Source: Acidisarcina sp.
GTDB lineage: Bacteria; Acidobacteriota; Terriglobia; Terriglobales; Acidobacteriaceae
Length of the DNA stretch: 64,000 nt
Assembly: GCA_035539175.1 (NCBI GenBank)
Contig: DATLIY010000008.1
Span: 62,001 to 126,000, forward strand
Direction: 5' to 3'
The notes below the pieces were generated by a model. The model was not told where the DNA came from, ran no database searches, and was given only the letters and a program-made list of their open reading frames with translations. Below, piece after piece: positions 17,894 through 27,566 of this stretch. Made by a program: the position numbers and the translations under genes. The first letter of the stretch is position 1. Each line of letters opens with the position of its first letter.

Positions 17894-19624
17894 ATGACAG
17901 GTGTGACCAGACGACAATTGCTCAGGGCGCTTGCCGCCAGCACTCCTGCCTTTGCATTCCGTCGGGCCTTTCCCTTCCCTTTCGCTGTCCCCTCCGCAGC
18001 CACTCCGGCTGCAGATGCGGCTTCCTCGCACTCGCTTTTTGAAGCGATGCCTGCCGCCACCACGGGCATTACCTGGACGCACTCCAATGGCCGCTCGCCG
18101 GGCTACTACCTGCCGGAGACAACCGGAGGCGGGTGCGCTTTTCTGGACTACGACAACGATGGATGGATGGACATCTACGTAGTCAACAGCGGGGCATGCG
18201 ACTTTTTTACTCCAAAGACGCCGCTGCGCAATGCGCTCTATCGTAACAATCACGATGGCACATTCACCGACGTCACGGAGAAGGCGGGCGTGGCAGGTGG
18301 CGGCTATGGGATGGGCGTGGCGGTCGGCGACTACAACAATGATGGATTCCCTGACCTGTTCGTGACCGGATACAACCGCTGCATTTTATATCGTAACAAT
18401 GGCGATGGCACATTCACTGACGTCACGGAGAAGGCGGGAATTGTGACGCCGGGATGGGGCTCGAGCGCCGTCTGGTTTGATTACGACAACGATGGCCGCC
18501 TGGACCTGTTCGTCTGCCGGTTTGTGCAGTTCAGCAAGGAGGCCAATAAATTTTGCGGGAACGAGAGAACGGGGGATCGCTACTACTGCATTCCGAGCGT
18601 GTATCCTCCGGCGCGCAGCTGGCTGTTCCACAACAACGGCGATGGCACGTTCACCGATGTTTCCGAGAAGTCGGGAATCGCATCCTCGCTCGGCAAAGCC
18701 TGGGGAGTTGTAGCGACCGACGTCAACAACGACGGCTGGATGGACCTGTTTGTTGCGAATGACACCGTCCCGAACTTTCTCTTTGTGAATCACCAGGGCA
18801 AGTTCAAAGAGCAGGGCCTGGAGGCAGGAATTGCGTACAGCGCCGATGGGCGCACGCGTTCAGGGATGGGCGTCGATTCCGCCGATCTTGACCAGGACGG
18901 CTGGCAGGATCTCGCATTAACCAACGTGGACCAGGAGATGTACTCGATCTATCACAACGATCACGAAGGCGGCTTTGAAGATCTGTCGCCCGCGATGGGC
19001 GTGGCGAGCGCAACACGCACGATGAGCGGCTGGGGAATCCGCTTTTTCGACTACGACAATGACGGGAATCTCGATCTCTTCGTCGCGAACGGGCATCCCG
19101 ACGATCAGATCGAGGCTCACTCCGCGAGCGTGACGTATCGCGAACCTCTGCTACTCTTCCACAATAACGGCAAAAAGCTGGTAAACGTGAGCGCGGTGGC
19201 TGGGCCGATCTTTCACGTACCCTTCTCCGCGCGAGGGCTGGCGCTTGGAGACTTTGACAATGATGGCGCAGTGGATGTCCTGATTGCCATCAACAACGGA
19301 GTTCCTCTGTTGCTGCGCAACCAGGCGGCGCAGGGCAACCACTGGCTGGGGCTGAAGCTGGTAGGTAAGAAGTGCAATCGCGATGCGGTAGGAGCTTCGG
19401 TGACGTGGAAGGCAGGCACTCTGCAGCGTTCGCGGCTGAAGACCGGCGGAGGCAGCTACCTCGCAAGTCACGATCCGCGTATGGTCCTCGGTCTGGGGAC
19501 AAATACCAAAATCGATGAACTGGCAATTCGCTGGCCGCAGCCAAGCGGACGAGTGGAAACTTTCACGAATCTCCCGATCGACCGCTACATCAGCATCGTG
19601 GAAGGTGAAGGCATCCGCCCTTGA
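17894..19624 (+). CDS. CRTAC1 family protein with FG-GAP/VCBS repeats and ASPIC/UnbV domain
   Basis: The ATG at 17894 has GGGAGAG five bases upstream; the longer frame from 17828 adds 22 residues of poor quality. The 576-residue protein starts with a twin-arginine-like signal ([12 protein letters not shown]). Seven calcium-binding loops of the form DxDxDGxxD follow, for example [36 protein letters not shown] and [12 protein letters not shown], as in integrin-type beta-propellers. The last 80 residues (HWLGLKLVG to [12 protein letters not shown]) are the ASPIC/UnbV domain. It is probably an exported, calcium-stabilised surface or periplasmic protein. In Acidobacteria such genes often accompany TPR and Oar-like receptor genes, as here. 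Confidence 0.93.
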   Translation: MTGVTRRQLLRALAASTPAFAFRRAFPFPFAVPSAATPAADAASSHSLFEAMPAATTGITWTHSNGRSPGYYLPETTGGGCAFLDYDNDGWMDIYVVNSGACDFFTPKTPLRNALYRNNHDGTFTDVTEKAGVAGGGYGMGVAVGDYNNDGFPDLFVTGYNRCILYRNNGDGTFTDVTEKAGIVTPGWGSSAVWFDYDNDGRLDLFVCRFVQFSKEANKFCGNERTGDRYYCIPSVYPPARSWLFHNNGDGTFTDVSEKSGIASSLGKAWGVVATDVNNDGWMDLFVANDTVPNFLFVNHQGKFKEQGLEAGIAYSADGRTRSGMGVDSADLDQDGWQDLALTNVDQEMYSIYHNDHEGGFEDLSPAMGVASATRTMSGWGIRFFDYDNDGNLDLFVANGHPDDQIEAHSASVTYREPLLLFHNNGKKLVNVSAVAGPIFHVPFSARGLALGDFDNDGAVDVLIAINNGVPLLLRNQAAQGNHWLGLKLVGKKCNRDAVGASVTWKAGTLQRSRLKTGGGSYLASHDPRMVLGLGTNTKIDELAIRWPQPSGRVETFTNLPIDRYISIVEGEGIRP

Positions 19625-19635
19625 GAGGGATGCGG

Positions 19636-19669
19636 GAAAGGCGGCGGCGTTTGACCGACGCCACCTTTC
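19636..19669. terminator. Imperfect hairpin between convergent CRTAC1 and pirin genes
   Basis: GAAAGG-C-GGCG pairs with CGCC-A-CCTTTC around a 12-base loop; one mismatch, no T-run on either side. It may end transcription by position only. Confidence 0.35.
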
Positions 19670-19712
19670 GCGAAAATAAATCCCTCGCTGACATCTGATA
19701 GGGGTACACAGG

Positions 19713-20618
19713 TCAGGAATGTTTGAGGAACTTGCCCTGCTCGAGTTCGAGAAAGGCCTCGCGAAGCTCCTGCTGCGTATTCATGACGATGGGCCCATAC
19801 CAGGCGACGGGCTCCTGCAGCGGCTTGCCCGATACCAGTAGAAAGCGGATGCCTTCATCTTCTGCCTGTACCGTCACCTCGTCGCCGCTATCAAAGAGAA
19901 CCAGGGAGCGGTTGTCGGCGTGGGCGGGCGGCGCAGTGTCGGACCACTGGATGCCCTCGCTAGGAACGGCGAGGGGACCGGACGCATTGCAGAACTTGCC
20001 CGAGCCTCCGAAGACATAGGCGAAGGCCTGGCTGGTTACCTCCACGGGCAGCGTCTTTCTGCGCCCAGGCGCTACGGAGACATCGATGTAGGTTGGGTTG
20101 GTCGCAATTCCTTCGACGGGGCCAACCTTGCCCCAGAAGTTTCCGCACACGACGCGGACATGGGTGCCGTCATCGTCGGTGATCTCGGGAATATCGGCGG
20201 ATTTCACATCCTGATACCGGGGTGCGGTCATCTTTTGCGATGCCGGAAGATTGGCCCAGAGTTGGAACCCATGCATGCTTCCCGACGGATCCCCCTTCGG
20301 CATCTCCTGATGAATGATGCCGCTGCCGGCGGTCATCCACTGGATATCTCCAGCACCGATAACGCCGCTGTTTCCCATGCTGTCGCCATGCTCCACGGTG
20401 CCGGCCAGCACGTAGGTGATGGTCTCAATGCCGCGGTGTGGATGCCAGGGGAAGCCCGCCAGATAATCCTCTGGAACCTCGTTGCGGAAATCATCCAGCA
20501 GGAGGAATGGATCGAACTCGGCAGTGCTTCCGAAGCCGAATGCGCGACGCAGGTGCACGCCAGCGCCCTCAAGAGTGGGCTTGGCTTTGCTAAGGCGCTT
20601 TACATGGCGAATAGGCAT
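19713..20618 (-). CDS. Pirin family protein
   Basis: The ATG at 20618 lies six bases after GGAGGG; the longer frame from 20669 adds 17 residues without support. The 301-residue bicupin has the pirin metal site: HPHRG near residues 59-63 and IIHQE near 103-107, giving three histidines and a glutamate. EFDPFLLLDDF, AGFPWHPHRGIETITYVLAG and GSMHGFQLWANLP are family segments. Homologues include iron-dependent quercetin dioxygenases and redox-responsive regulators; the choice cannot be made here. The adjacent SDR gene is on the same strand, 90 bases upstream of the pirin start, so co-transcription is possible. Confidence 0.92.
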   Translation of the reverse strand: MPIRHVKRLSKAKPTLEGAGVHLRRAFGFGSTAEFDPFLLLDDFRNEVPEDYLAGFPWHPHRGIETITYVLAGTVEHGDSMGNSGVIGAGDIQWMTAGSGIIHQEMPKGDPSGSMHGFQLWANLPASQKMTAPRYQDVKSADIPEITDDDGTHVRVVCGNFWGKVGPVEGIATNPTYIDVSVAPGRRKTLPVEVTSQAFAYVFGGSGKFCNASGPLAVPSEGIQWSDTAPPAHADNRSLVLFDSGDEVTVQAEDEGIRFLLVSGKPLQEPVAWYGPIVMNTQQELREAFLELEQGKFLKHS

Positions 20619-20708
20619 AATGGACCCTCCAGTAGGGGAGTTTAGCGCGTTATTTGTTCCCACTGCCAACAGGAGATTCCTTGCTGGCAGGGAGCTTATG
20701 TCAAAGCG

Positions 20709-21428
20709 TTAGCTGTCCCCATAGACCGGAATCGCCGCGCCGTGAACCACCTTGGCATCGTCGCTCAGCAGGAAGAGGATCACGCGAGCGATCTCCTCCG
20801 GCTTCGGCCAGGTTGAGTAATCGGCCTTGGGTATCGCGATGCGGTTAGCTTTCGTGTCGATGATGCTGGGCAGAATCGAATTGACGCGGACGCCGGTTCC
20901 CTTCACGTCGGCGGCCAGGCAATCCATCATGGCCAGGGCAGCAGCCTTGGACGCAGCGTAGGCGGAGGCACCGGCGGCGTGGTCCAGCGCGGCCTTGGCA
21001 ACAACATTGACGATGGCTCCGCGCTTTTGCCGCAGCATGGGCGGAATCGCGGCTCGTGACAAGGAATAGCCCGCGCGCAGGTTGAGCGACAGCATCTGGT
21101 CGAAGACGCGTGTGTTGAGCTCCCACAACGGGACCCCGCCAGCGTAGGCGCCAACGGTATTAACCATGGCATCGAAGCGCCCTTGAGCGGCGAGGATGCT
21201 CTCGATAAGCTTGGCTGCGGCAGCCTCGTCCGTAACATCGACCTGGTGAGCCACAAGCGAGGAGGTGAGCGCACCAGCCGAGGTCTGCAGATCTACGAGT
21301 TCCTCCGGGTGTCGGTACGTGACGACGACGGTCGCCTCCTCCTTAAGGAGAGCAAGGCTCACGGAATGTCCCAATCCGCCGGTACCACCGGCTACCAGGA
21401 CCACCCTTCCAGAAAATCTACCGTTCAT
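20709..21428 (-). CDS. Short-chain dehydrogenase/reductase with altered catalytic serine
   Basis: The ATG at 21428 follows AAGGGGGG and begins a typical Rossmann N-terminus; a longer frame to 21848 runs into the divergent GH3 gene. The 239-residue protein has the nucleotide-binding motif GGTGGLG near residues 15-21, the VNTVGAY variant of NNAG, and the YAASK active-site pair. The position 13 residues before the tyrosine, normally serine, is alanine (VVAKAALDHAAGASAYAASK). Thus the catalytic triad is incomplete and the protein may be inactive or use another residue. The N-terminal binding site resembles NADP(H) users. Possible operon with pirin. Confidence 0.85.
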   Translation of the reverse strand: MNGRFSGRVVLVAGGTGGLGHSVSLALLKEEATVVVTYRHPEELVDLQTSAGALTSSLVAHQVDVTDEAAAAKLIESILAAQGRFDAMVNTVGAYAGGVPLWELNTRVFDQMLSLNLRAGYSLSRAAIPPMLRQKRGAIVNVVAKAALDHAAGASAYAASKAAALAMMDCLAADVKGTGVRVNSILPSIIDTKANRIAIPKADYSTWPKPEEIARVILFLLSDDAKVVHGAAIPVYGDS

Positions 21429-21553
21429 TGATGCCCCCCTTGTAATCATTTCTCGATCAAGTCTTCCACATTGCCCTCGGGCACGGAAGAGGGAAAGAAA
21501 TCTGGCTGCGGGCTGCGCCTTTGTGACCGTTCCTATAAACTCTTCACGACATG

Positions 21554-21566
21554 ATTTTGCCAAAAT
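21554..21566. promoter_or_regulatory. Inverted repeat in the SDR/GH3 divergent promoter
   Basis: ATTTTG-C-CAAAAT is a perfect six-base inverted repeat with a one-base centre, 59 bases before the GH3 start. The size and position suit a dimeric regulator. The regulator is unknown. Confidence 0.35.
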
Positions 21567-21624
21567 TGCGGCTACCAAAAGCTTATTGTAGGATCGCGGA
21601 ACAATCACGAAGGAGCAAGGTTCG

Positions 21625-23847
21625 ATGAAGATGCCGGGAAATACCAGACGGATGAGATGGAAGGAATTCGCCGCCATCGCGGCTTGTGCCATGAGTCTGA
21701 CGATGATGGCGCAGGATGCTGCCAAGGTGAAGCATGGACCGTGGATGAACGCCAGCCTGTCCGCCGATGAGCGGGCGGAGATGGTGTTGAAGGAAGCGAC
21801 GCTCGAGGAGAAGATCGCGTTGCTGCATGGCAATGGGATGCCGCACACGGACTGGCAGATGCCGCTGACAAACCTGGCGAATGGTGGCGCAGGATACGTC
21901 GAAGGAATACCCCGGCTGGGGATTCCGCCCCTTTATATATCTGATGCAGCCTATGGAGTTCGCAACAGCGGCGACAACGGCAGGTACTCAACGGCGCTGC
22001 CGTCGAACCTTGGAGCGGCTTCAGGCTGGGATCCTGAGGCGGCGCAGGAATATGGTGCACTGATTGGAAGGGAGCTGCGCGCGCAAGGCTACAACATGAC
22101 GCTGGGTGGCGGCGTAAACCTGACTCGCGAACCGCGCAATGGGCGAACCTTTGAGTACATGGGCGAGGACCCCGTACTGGCAGGAACGCTGGTTGGAAAC
22201 CTGATGAAAGGCGAGCAGGCTCAGCATGTAGTTGGCGACATCAAGCACTATGCGCTGAACGACCAGGAGACTGGCCGCACTGTTGTGAATGCAATCATCT
22301 CGAAGCGAGCGATGCAGGAGAGCGATCTGCTGGCATTCCACATTGCGCTGCAGATCTCCGATGCCGGAGCGGTGATGTGCTCCTACAACCGCGTGAATGG
22401 CGACCACGCCTGCGAAAACTCCTACCTGCTGAGCGAGGTTCTAAAACGCGAGTGGAACTTCAAGGGATTTGTGCTCTCCGATTGGGGCGGGACGCACAGC
22501 ACCGTGAAGGCCTCAGCGGCTGGCCTCGACCAGGAACAGCCGATGGCGGAGTTTTTTGGCCCGGCACTGAAAGCTGCAGTCGATGCGGGCAAGGTTCCGA
22601 TGTCAGAGATCGACGATCATGCGCGGCGTGTGCTGCGCGCGGAGTTTGCTTCCGGGGTAGTCGATCACCCGGCGAAGACAACAGTCGTGGATGCCGACGG
22701 GGGCCTGGAAATCGCACAGCGCCTGGAGGAACAGAGCATCGTATTGCTGCGTAACGAGAAAGAAATTCTGCCGCTGGACGCGAAGCGGCTGCACACGGTG
22801 GCGGTGATTGGAGCGCATGCGGATGTAGGCATGATCTCTGGCGGCGGTTCGGCGCAGGTAGACGCACCAGGGGACAATGCGATCGGCGGCGCCCGCGCGT
22901 GGCAGCAGCACATCTGGTTCCCTACCTCGCCGTTGAAGGCGCTGCGAGCCAGGCTGCCGAATGCGAAGGTTGAGTTCAACTCCGGGGAAAACGCCGCAGA
23001 GGCGGCTGCATTGGCGAAGAGCTCCGATGTCGCGATTGTCTTCGCACATCAATGGGAGTCCGAGGGCATGGATCTGCCGAGTCTCTCGCTGCCCGATCAT
23101 CAGGATGCGCTGATTGAGCAGGTGGCAGTAGCCAACCCGCACACCATTGTGGTGCTGGAGACGGGGAGCCCGGTGACGATGCCGTGGGTAAACAAAGTAG
23201 AGGGCATTGTGGAGGCATGGTATGCGGGAAGCCGCGGCCATGTGGCGGTCGCGAACGTGCTGCTGGGCGACGTGAATCCTACGGCGAAGCTGGCGGTGAC
23301 CTTCCCGAAGAGCGAAGCCGATCTGCCACGTCCGACGATTGCTCCGCTCCCGGCAAACGAACAAGGTCAGGGTGCCGCGGCGGTGAACGCAGGACACGAG
23401 GAGTCGAGCTACTCGGTGCATTATGACGAAGGGCTGAAGGTCGGCTACAAGTGGTATGACGCGGAGAAGAAGCCGGTTCTCTTCCCCTTTGGCTATGGAC
23501 TGTCCTACACAACCTATCACTACACGGACATGAAGGTGAGCGCGGATGGAAAGACCGTGAGCTTCACCATAAAAAACACTGGAAAACGCGCGGGAGCCGA
23601 AATCGCAGAGGTCTACGCGATGCTGCCCGCATCTGCGCAGGAGCCACCGAAGAGGCTGGTGGGATGGGCCAAGGTAAAGCTGAATGCCGGCGAAAGCCGC
23701 AGCGTCACCGTCGACATCCATCCCAGGTATCTGCAGGTCTTCGACGAAACAAAGAATGGCTGGCAAACGGTGCCTGGGAGCTACACCTTTGCCGTCGGGG
23801 GCTCTTCTCAGGATCTGCCTCTCGAACAGAAGGTGATGCTGCAGTAA
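21625..23847 (+). CDS. Exported GH3 family beta-glucosidase-type glycosidase
   Basis: A 740-residue enzyme with a signal peptide ending near MMAQ (residue 29). The GH3 TIM-barrel domain holds the nucleophile Asp286 in GFVLSDWGG, with upstream KHYALNDQE and MCSYNRVNG substrate-site motifs. The alpha/beta sandwich domain (about 370-560) includes VFAHQWESEGMD, and a C-terminal fibronectin type III-like domain (about 640-735) has IKNTGKRAGAEIAEVY. This three-domain order is that of bacterial beta-glucosidases and beta-xylosidases. It should release sugars from beta-linked oligosaccharides in the periplasm. The next gene is an Oar-like receptor on the same strand, 125 bases away, suggesting linked uptake and degradation. 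Confidence 0.93.
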   Translation: MKMPGNTRRMRWKEFAAIAACAMSLTMMAQDAAKVKHGPWMNASLSADERAEMVLKEATLEEKIALLHGNGMPHTDWQMPLTNLANGGAGYVEGIPRLGIPPLYISDAAYGVRNSGDNGRYSTALPSNLGAASGWDPEAAQEYGALIGRELRAQGYNMTLGGGVNLTREPRNGRTFEYMGEDPVLAGTLVGNLMKGEQAQHVVGDIKHYALNDQETGRTVVNAIISKRAMQESDLLAFHIALQISDAGAVMCSYNRVNGDHACENSYLLSEVLKREWNFKGFVLSDWGGTHSTVKASAAGLDQEQPMAEFFGPALKAAVDAGKVPMSEIDDHARRVLRAEFASGVVDHPAKTTVVDADGGLEIAQRLEEQSIVLLRNEKEILPLDAKRLHTVAVIGAHADVGMISGGGSAQVDAPGDNAIGGARAWQQHIWFPTSPLKALRARLPNAKVEFNSGENAAEAAALAKSSDVAIVFAHQWESEGMDLPSLSLPDHQDALIEQVAVANPHTIVVLETGSPVTMPWVNKVEGIVEAWYAGSRGHVAVANVLLGDVNPTAKLAVTFPKSEADLPRPTIAPLPANEQGQGAAAVNAGHEESSYSVHYDEGLKVGYKWYDAEKKPVLFPFGYGLSYTTYHYTDMKVSADGKTVSFTIKNTGKRAGAEIAEVYAMLPASAQEPPKRLVGWAKVKLNAGESRSVTVDIHPRYLQVFDETKNGWQTVPGSYTFAVGGSSQDLPLEQKVMLQ

Positions 23848-23972
23848 CTTTCTATTGCAGCATCAGAGACTGCAGCTACGCGGCTCTTCCCAGCGGGGTC
23901 GCGTACTGCACAGCCTCTCGCAAACGGATCGCCGACGGAATGCGGCGCGCAATCTGAGGAGATGGACGCAAC

Positions 23973-26900
23973 ATGCCAAGAGGCGGACCTTTATCTGGTG
24001 GGATCGGTCTGGCGGCGATGCGCTGCACGCTCCGAGGACTTGCTTTCTGGGGACTCGCACTGTGCCTTCTGCTTTCTCTTCCGGCACGCGCACAGCAGGC
24101 TTCTATAGCATGGCAGGGAGTGGTACGGAACGCGAGCGGCGCACCGGTAAGCGGCGTTGTCGTCCGGCTGAAAGACCACGGCATCGCGCAGGAGGCGACG
24201 ACAGGGGTGGATGGGCACTTCCGTCTGACCGGCCTGGCCGCCGGGCGCTATAAGTTGACCGTTGAATTTGCCCATCACAAGGTTGAGAGTCCAGAGACGG
24301 TGACGGTTGCTGCGAATGGGCCGCCCATGGTGGTGACCCTCTCCGGGCAGAACAGCATCTCCCTCGCCACGCTGGTGGAGCAACGCACGGCTACCGGCGG
24401 CGAGGAACTGTCGAGCCAGGCGGTGACGGAACTTCCGCTCAACAAGCGCGACTTCAGCCAGCTCCTGCTGCTGGCCGCTGGAACGATGACCGATGCGAAT
24501 GGAGCCACCAACTTTACGCAGCAGTTCGCCATCAACGGACAACGCGGAGTGGAAGCAGTCTTCGCGATGGACGGAGCCGACATCAGCGACCCGGAGATGG
24601 GTGGATCGACCTTCTCCAACTTCAATGTGGATGCAGTCCAGGAGATCCAGTCGAGTTCGGGGTGGATGCCGGCGCAGGTGGGCCGGGGCGCAGCCGGATT
24701 CACCAATATCATCACGCGATCCGGTTCCAGCGGATTTCACGGATCGGTATTTGAGTTTGTGCGGAACTCGGCGTTCGACGCGCGCAACTATTTCGATCAT
24801 GCTTCGGCGGCGCATCCGGAGCGGATTCCGCCTTTCCGGCGCAATGAGTTTGGCTTTACCAACGGCGGGCCGGTGCGGATACCCGGCATGTATGACGGCA
24901 GAGGAAAAACTTTCTATTTCGGCCAGTACCAGGGCTTTCGGCAGGTGTTGGGAACGACGCAGGTCTTCCCCGTACCTACGGCAGAAGAGCGCAGCGGGCT
25001 GGACACAACAGCTTATCCGGGCGATGTGCTGACCGTACCTGTGGATGCGGGGATCGCAAAGGTTCTGGCGCGGTATCCTTTGCCCAACCTTGCAACAGGA
25101 CCGTATGGAGCCCACACCTACGCCACTTCGTCAAAGGTTACGACGAATGCGGACCAATTCTCCATCCGCCTGGACCACAACTTCTCGCCGAAGAACCACT
25201 TTCTCGTGCGCTTCAACTACAACAACCTCACAGGGCCGACGACGAATCCCGACCAAACCGCAATCGACCCTTCCTTTGGAGTGCAATACCAGGACCGTCA
25301 ACGAAATCTGGTGGCCACCTTTACGCGTACCGCGTCGCCACGCTTCACGATGGAGTCGTCGTTGAGCATCACGCGAAGCACGCCTTCCTTTCCGACTCCC
25401 AACCTGACCGACGCTGGAGTGAAGTTCAACGACGGATCCTTTGAGGCTTTCAATTCGGCAGCGGGATCCGTGATGACGGCGTTCGGCAACCTGTTCCAGG
25501 CGCAGGGGAATCTTTCGTTCACAACAGAGCGGCACAAATGGAAGTTCGGCGGCGAAGTTCGCGTGAACCGGGACACGACATACTTCGGCACCAGCCCCAA
25601 TGGCGAGTACGATTTTGGCGGCGGCACAGCCTATGCGCGGACGGATATTTCGTCGCGGAGCGGGACGCATGATATCCACGCCGGAGATCCGCTGCCGGAT
25701 ACGCTGACGGGCCTGCTTTCGGGGAGCGCGTTCCTCTACACCGTGGCCGTGGCGCCGAGCTATTTCTCCAACGGTCCACACATTGGCCCGGCAGCCATCA
25801 ATCGAAATGGCTGGGCAATCTATCTGCAGGATGCATGGAAGATGTCGAGCCACTTCCTGCTGGACTATGGTGTCCGATGGGAGATTTATACCCCAATCAC
25901 GGAGCGCGCGAAGCGAACTGGCGGATTTCTGAATACCGCAGGCGGGCAGGAATATGTGGTCAACCCGCAACCGGGGTACAAGACAAATCTGGATGGTTGG
26001 GGCCCTCGCGTGCAGTTGACGTGGAGTCCCTCCGAGCGGCTGCAATTTCACGGCGGAGGCGGCATCACCGTAATTCCTCCGAATATCTGGCAGGACAACT
26101 TTCTTACCGGCTCCACGCCGTTTGTCATCTATCCCCGTCTGACGGCCGCAAAAGGCGCGCTGGTTCCCTATGGATTTCAGATTCTTCCCTCGCAGTTGCC
26201 GCGGGCTTATACGCCGTCGGGGCAGGACATTTTTGCCAACGGCGGCAGCAAGGGCGTAAGGCCAAACACGCCGATGGATATTGACCGTTACGAGAAAGAC
26301 GTTGCGGCTCTCTCCCCCAGCCATGCGGTGAGCCCTTTGTTCCTGAGCGGAATCGACCGGGAATTTGGCAATGGAACCCTGTATACCTGGACGGCAGGTC
26401 TGGAGCGGCACTTCGGCGACCTGACGGCGGATGTGAACTATGTGGGGACCGCCGGCGTGAAGCTGCCGCGGTGGAGCTTTCCCAATGCGTATCCAGGCGC
26501 GGATCCTGCATTCGCTCCCTATACGCAGTTTGACGCCTCCGGAGCGGTGACTGGCGGCTTTGGCGTGGAGAATCTGATTACGGCTACGGCACACTCCACG
26601 TACCACGCGCTGCAGACCTCGCTCTCCGGAAGCGTAGGTCACGGTGGACCCAATCTTTCCGCCAGCTATACGTGGAGCAAATCGCTGGACGACACGAGTT
26701 CCGTCTCTGGCAGTTCCGGAGCAACGGGCGCCGTGGCTCAGGGCTTTCCGCAGGATCCTTACGACACGCATCCCGAGAAGGGGCCATCGGCCTTCGATGT
26801 GGGGCACGCCTTTACGCTGAGCGCAGCCCAGGACCTGCAGTTGCAGGACCTCGGTTTTCTGAGCGGCATCAGCCGCAAGCTTACGGGCGGATGGCAGATG

Positions 26901-27392
26901 CTGAGCATCTCCACCATCACCAGCGGATCCCCCTTTACGGTTTACTCCGGCGTGCAGCAAACCGGGGCTGGCTCCAACGGTACGGACCGGCCAGATCAGA
27001 TCGCGAAACCGCATCTTTCCACCGCGAGAAAGACGCGCGAAGACTACTTTGGCAAGGGTGCGGATAACGCTTCGTTCTTCTTCATCCCGATCCACGTGCC
27101 GGGAGGAACGGGCCCCAACCAGGGACGTTTCGGCACGCTGGGCCGCAACACATTCCGCGGACCTGCCTTCTATAACTTTGATTTCGCGTTTATCAAGAAC
27201 ACGCCTTTCGGCAAGCGCAGGAATGGGGTCGAGCTGGCCAATCTGCAATTCCGCGCGGAGCTGTTCAACCTCTTCAACATTGTGACCATGGGTTTGCCGG
27301 CGAACACGCTACGGGGCGCCGGTTTCGGAGAGATCAGCAAGACCGCGGGGAATTCCCGGCAGATTCAATTTTCGCTGAAGCTAATCTATTAG
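23973..27392 (+). CDS. Oar-like TonB-dependent receptor 2
   Basis: A 1,139-residue receptor. The ATG at 23973 has GAGGAG about 11 bases upstream; a second ATG at 24018 is also possible and would still leave a signal peptide ending in ARAQQ. Carboxypeptidase-regulatory domain about 45-130; plug with LPLNKRDFSQLLLLAAG and FTNIITRSGSSGFHGSVFEFVRN, the typical SpoII-like motifs of the family; the barrel ends in QFSLKLIY. The gene follows the exported GH3 glycosidase on the same strand, so it may import products of that enzyme. The kinase gene starts 174 bases downstream. Confidence 0.92.
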   Translation: MPRGGPLSGGIGLAAMRCTLRGLAFWGLALCLLLSLPARAQQASIAWQGVVRNASGAPVSGVVVRLKDHGIAQEATTGVDGHFRLTGLAAGRYKLTVEFAHHKVESPETVTVAANGPPMVVTLSGQNSISLATLVEQRTATGGEELSSQAVTELPLNKRDFSQLLLLAAGTMTDANGATNFTQQFAINGQRGVEAVFAMDGADISDPEMGGSTFSNFNVDAVQEIQSSSGWMPAQVGRGAAGFTNIITRSGSSGFHGSVFEFVRNSAFDARNYFDHASAAHPERIPPFRRNEFGFTNGGPVRIPGMYDGRGKTFYFGQYQGFRQVLGTTQVFPVPTAEERSGLDTTAYPGDVLTVPVDAGIAKVLARYPLPNLATGPYGAHTYATSSKVTTNADQFSIRLDHNFSPKNHFLVRFNYNNLTGPTTNPDQTAIDPSFGVQYQDRQRNLVATFTRTASPRFTMESSLSITRSTPSFPTPNLTDAGVKFNDGSFEAFNSAAGSVMTAFGNLFQAQGNLSFTTERHKWKFGGEVRVNRDTTYFGTSPNGEYDFGGGTAYARTDISSRSGTHDIHAGDPLPDTLTGLLSGSAFLYTVAVAPSYFSNGPHIGPAAINRNGWAIYLQDAWKMSSHFLLDYGVRWEIYTPITERAKRTGGFLNTAGGQEYVVNPQPGYKTNLDGWGPRVQLTWSPSERLQFHGGGGITVIPPNIWQDNFLTGSTPFVIYPRLTAAKGALVPYGFQILPSQLPRAYTPSGQDIFANGGSKGVRPNTPMDIDRYEKDVAALSPSHAVSPLFLSGIDREFGNGTLYTWTAGLERHFGDLTADVNYVGTAGVKLPRWSFPNAYPGADPAFAPYTQFDASGAVTGGFGVENLITATAHSTYHALQTSLSGSVGHGGPNLSASYTWSKSLDDTSSVSGSSGATGAVAQGFPQDPYDTHPEKGPSAFDVGHAFTLSAAQDLQLQDLGFLSGISRKLTGGWQMLSISTITSGSPFTVYSGVQQTGAGSNGTDRPDQIAKPHLSTARKTREDYFGKGADNASFFFIPIHVPGGTGPNQGRFGTLGRNTFRGPAFYNFDFAFIKNTPFGKRRNGVELANLQFRAELFNLFNIVTMGLPANTLRGAGFGEISKTAGNSRQIQFSLKLIY

Positions 27393-27566
27393 AGATCCCC
27401 AGTCGTAAAGGATGCGGCCGGGCGTTCGCGTATATCTTGCATCGCACCCGCCCGCATGAGTACCATCGCACAGGGTTTTCTCTAGTTTGGTTTTCTGTTT
27501 CCTCGTTTTCTGTTTTTTGGGTCAGCATTTCACCCCAACCAGTCCGCGGCCACGTCAGGAAGTGTT

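Noticed and set aside
21429-21848. A 140-residue N-terminal extension of the SDR.
   Set aside because: It would overlap the divergent GH3 signal-peptide region, while AAGGGGGG and the Rossmann start define 21428.
22603-23766. A 387-codon minus-strand frame inside the GH3 gene.
   Set aside because: It mirrors the third-position GC bias of the GH3 gene; the product has no motifs and the GH3 catalytic residues are clear on the other strand.
25131-27248. A 705-codon open frame on the minus strand, inside the gene for Oar-like receptor 2.
   Set aside because: It is antisense to a strong gene, its product is rich in Arg, His and Val with no recognisable domain, and no ribosome binding site precedes it. 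It arises from codon bias of the GC-rich receptor gene.
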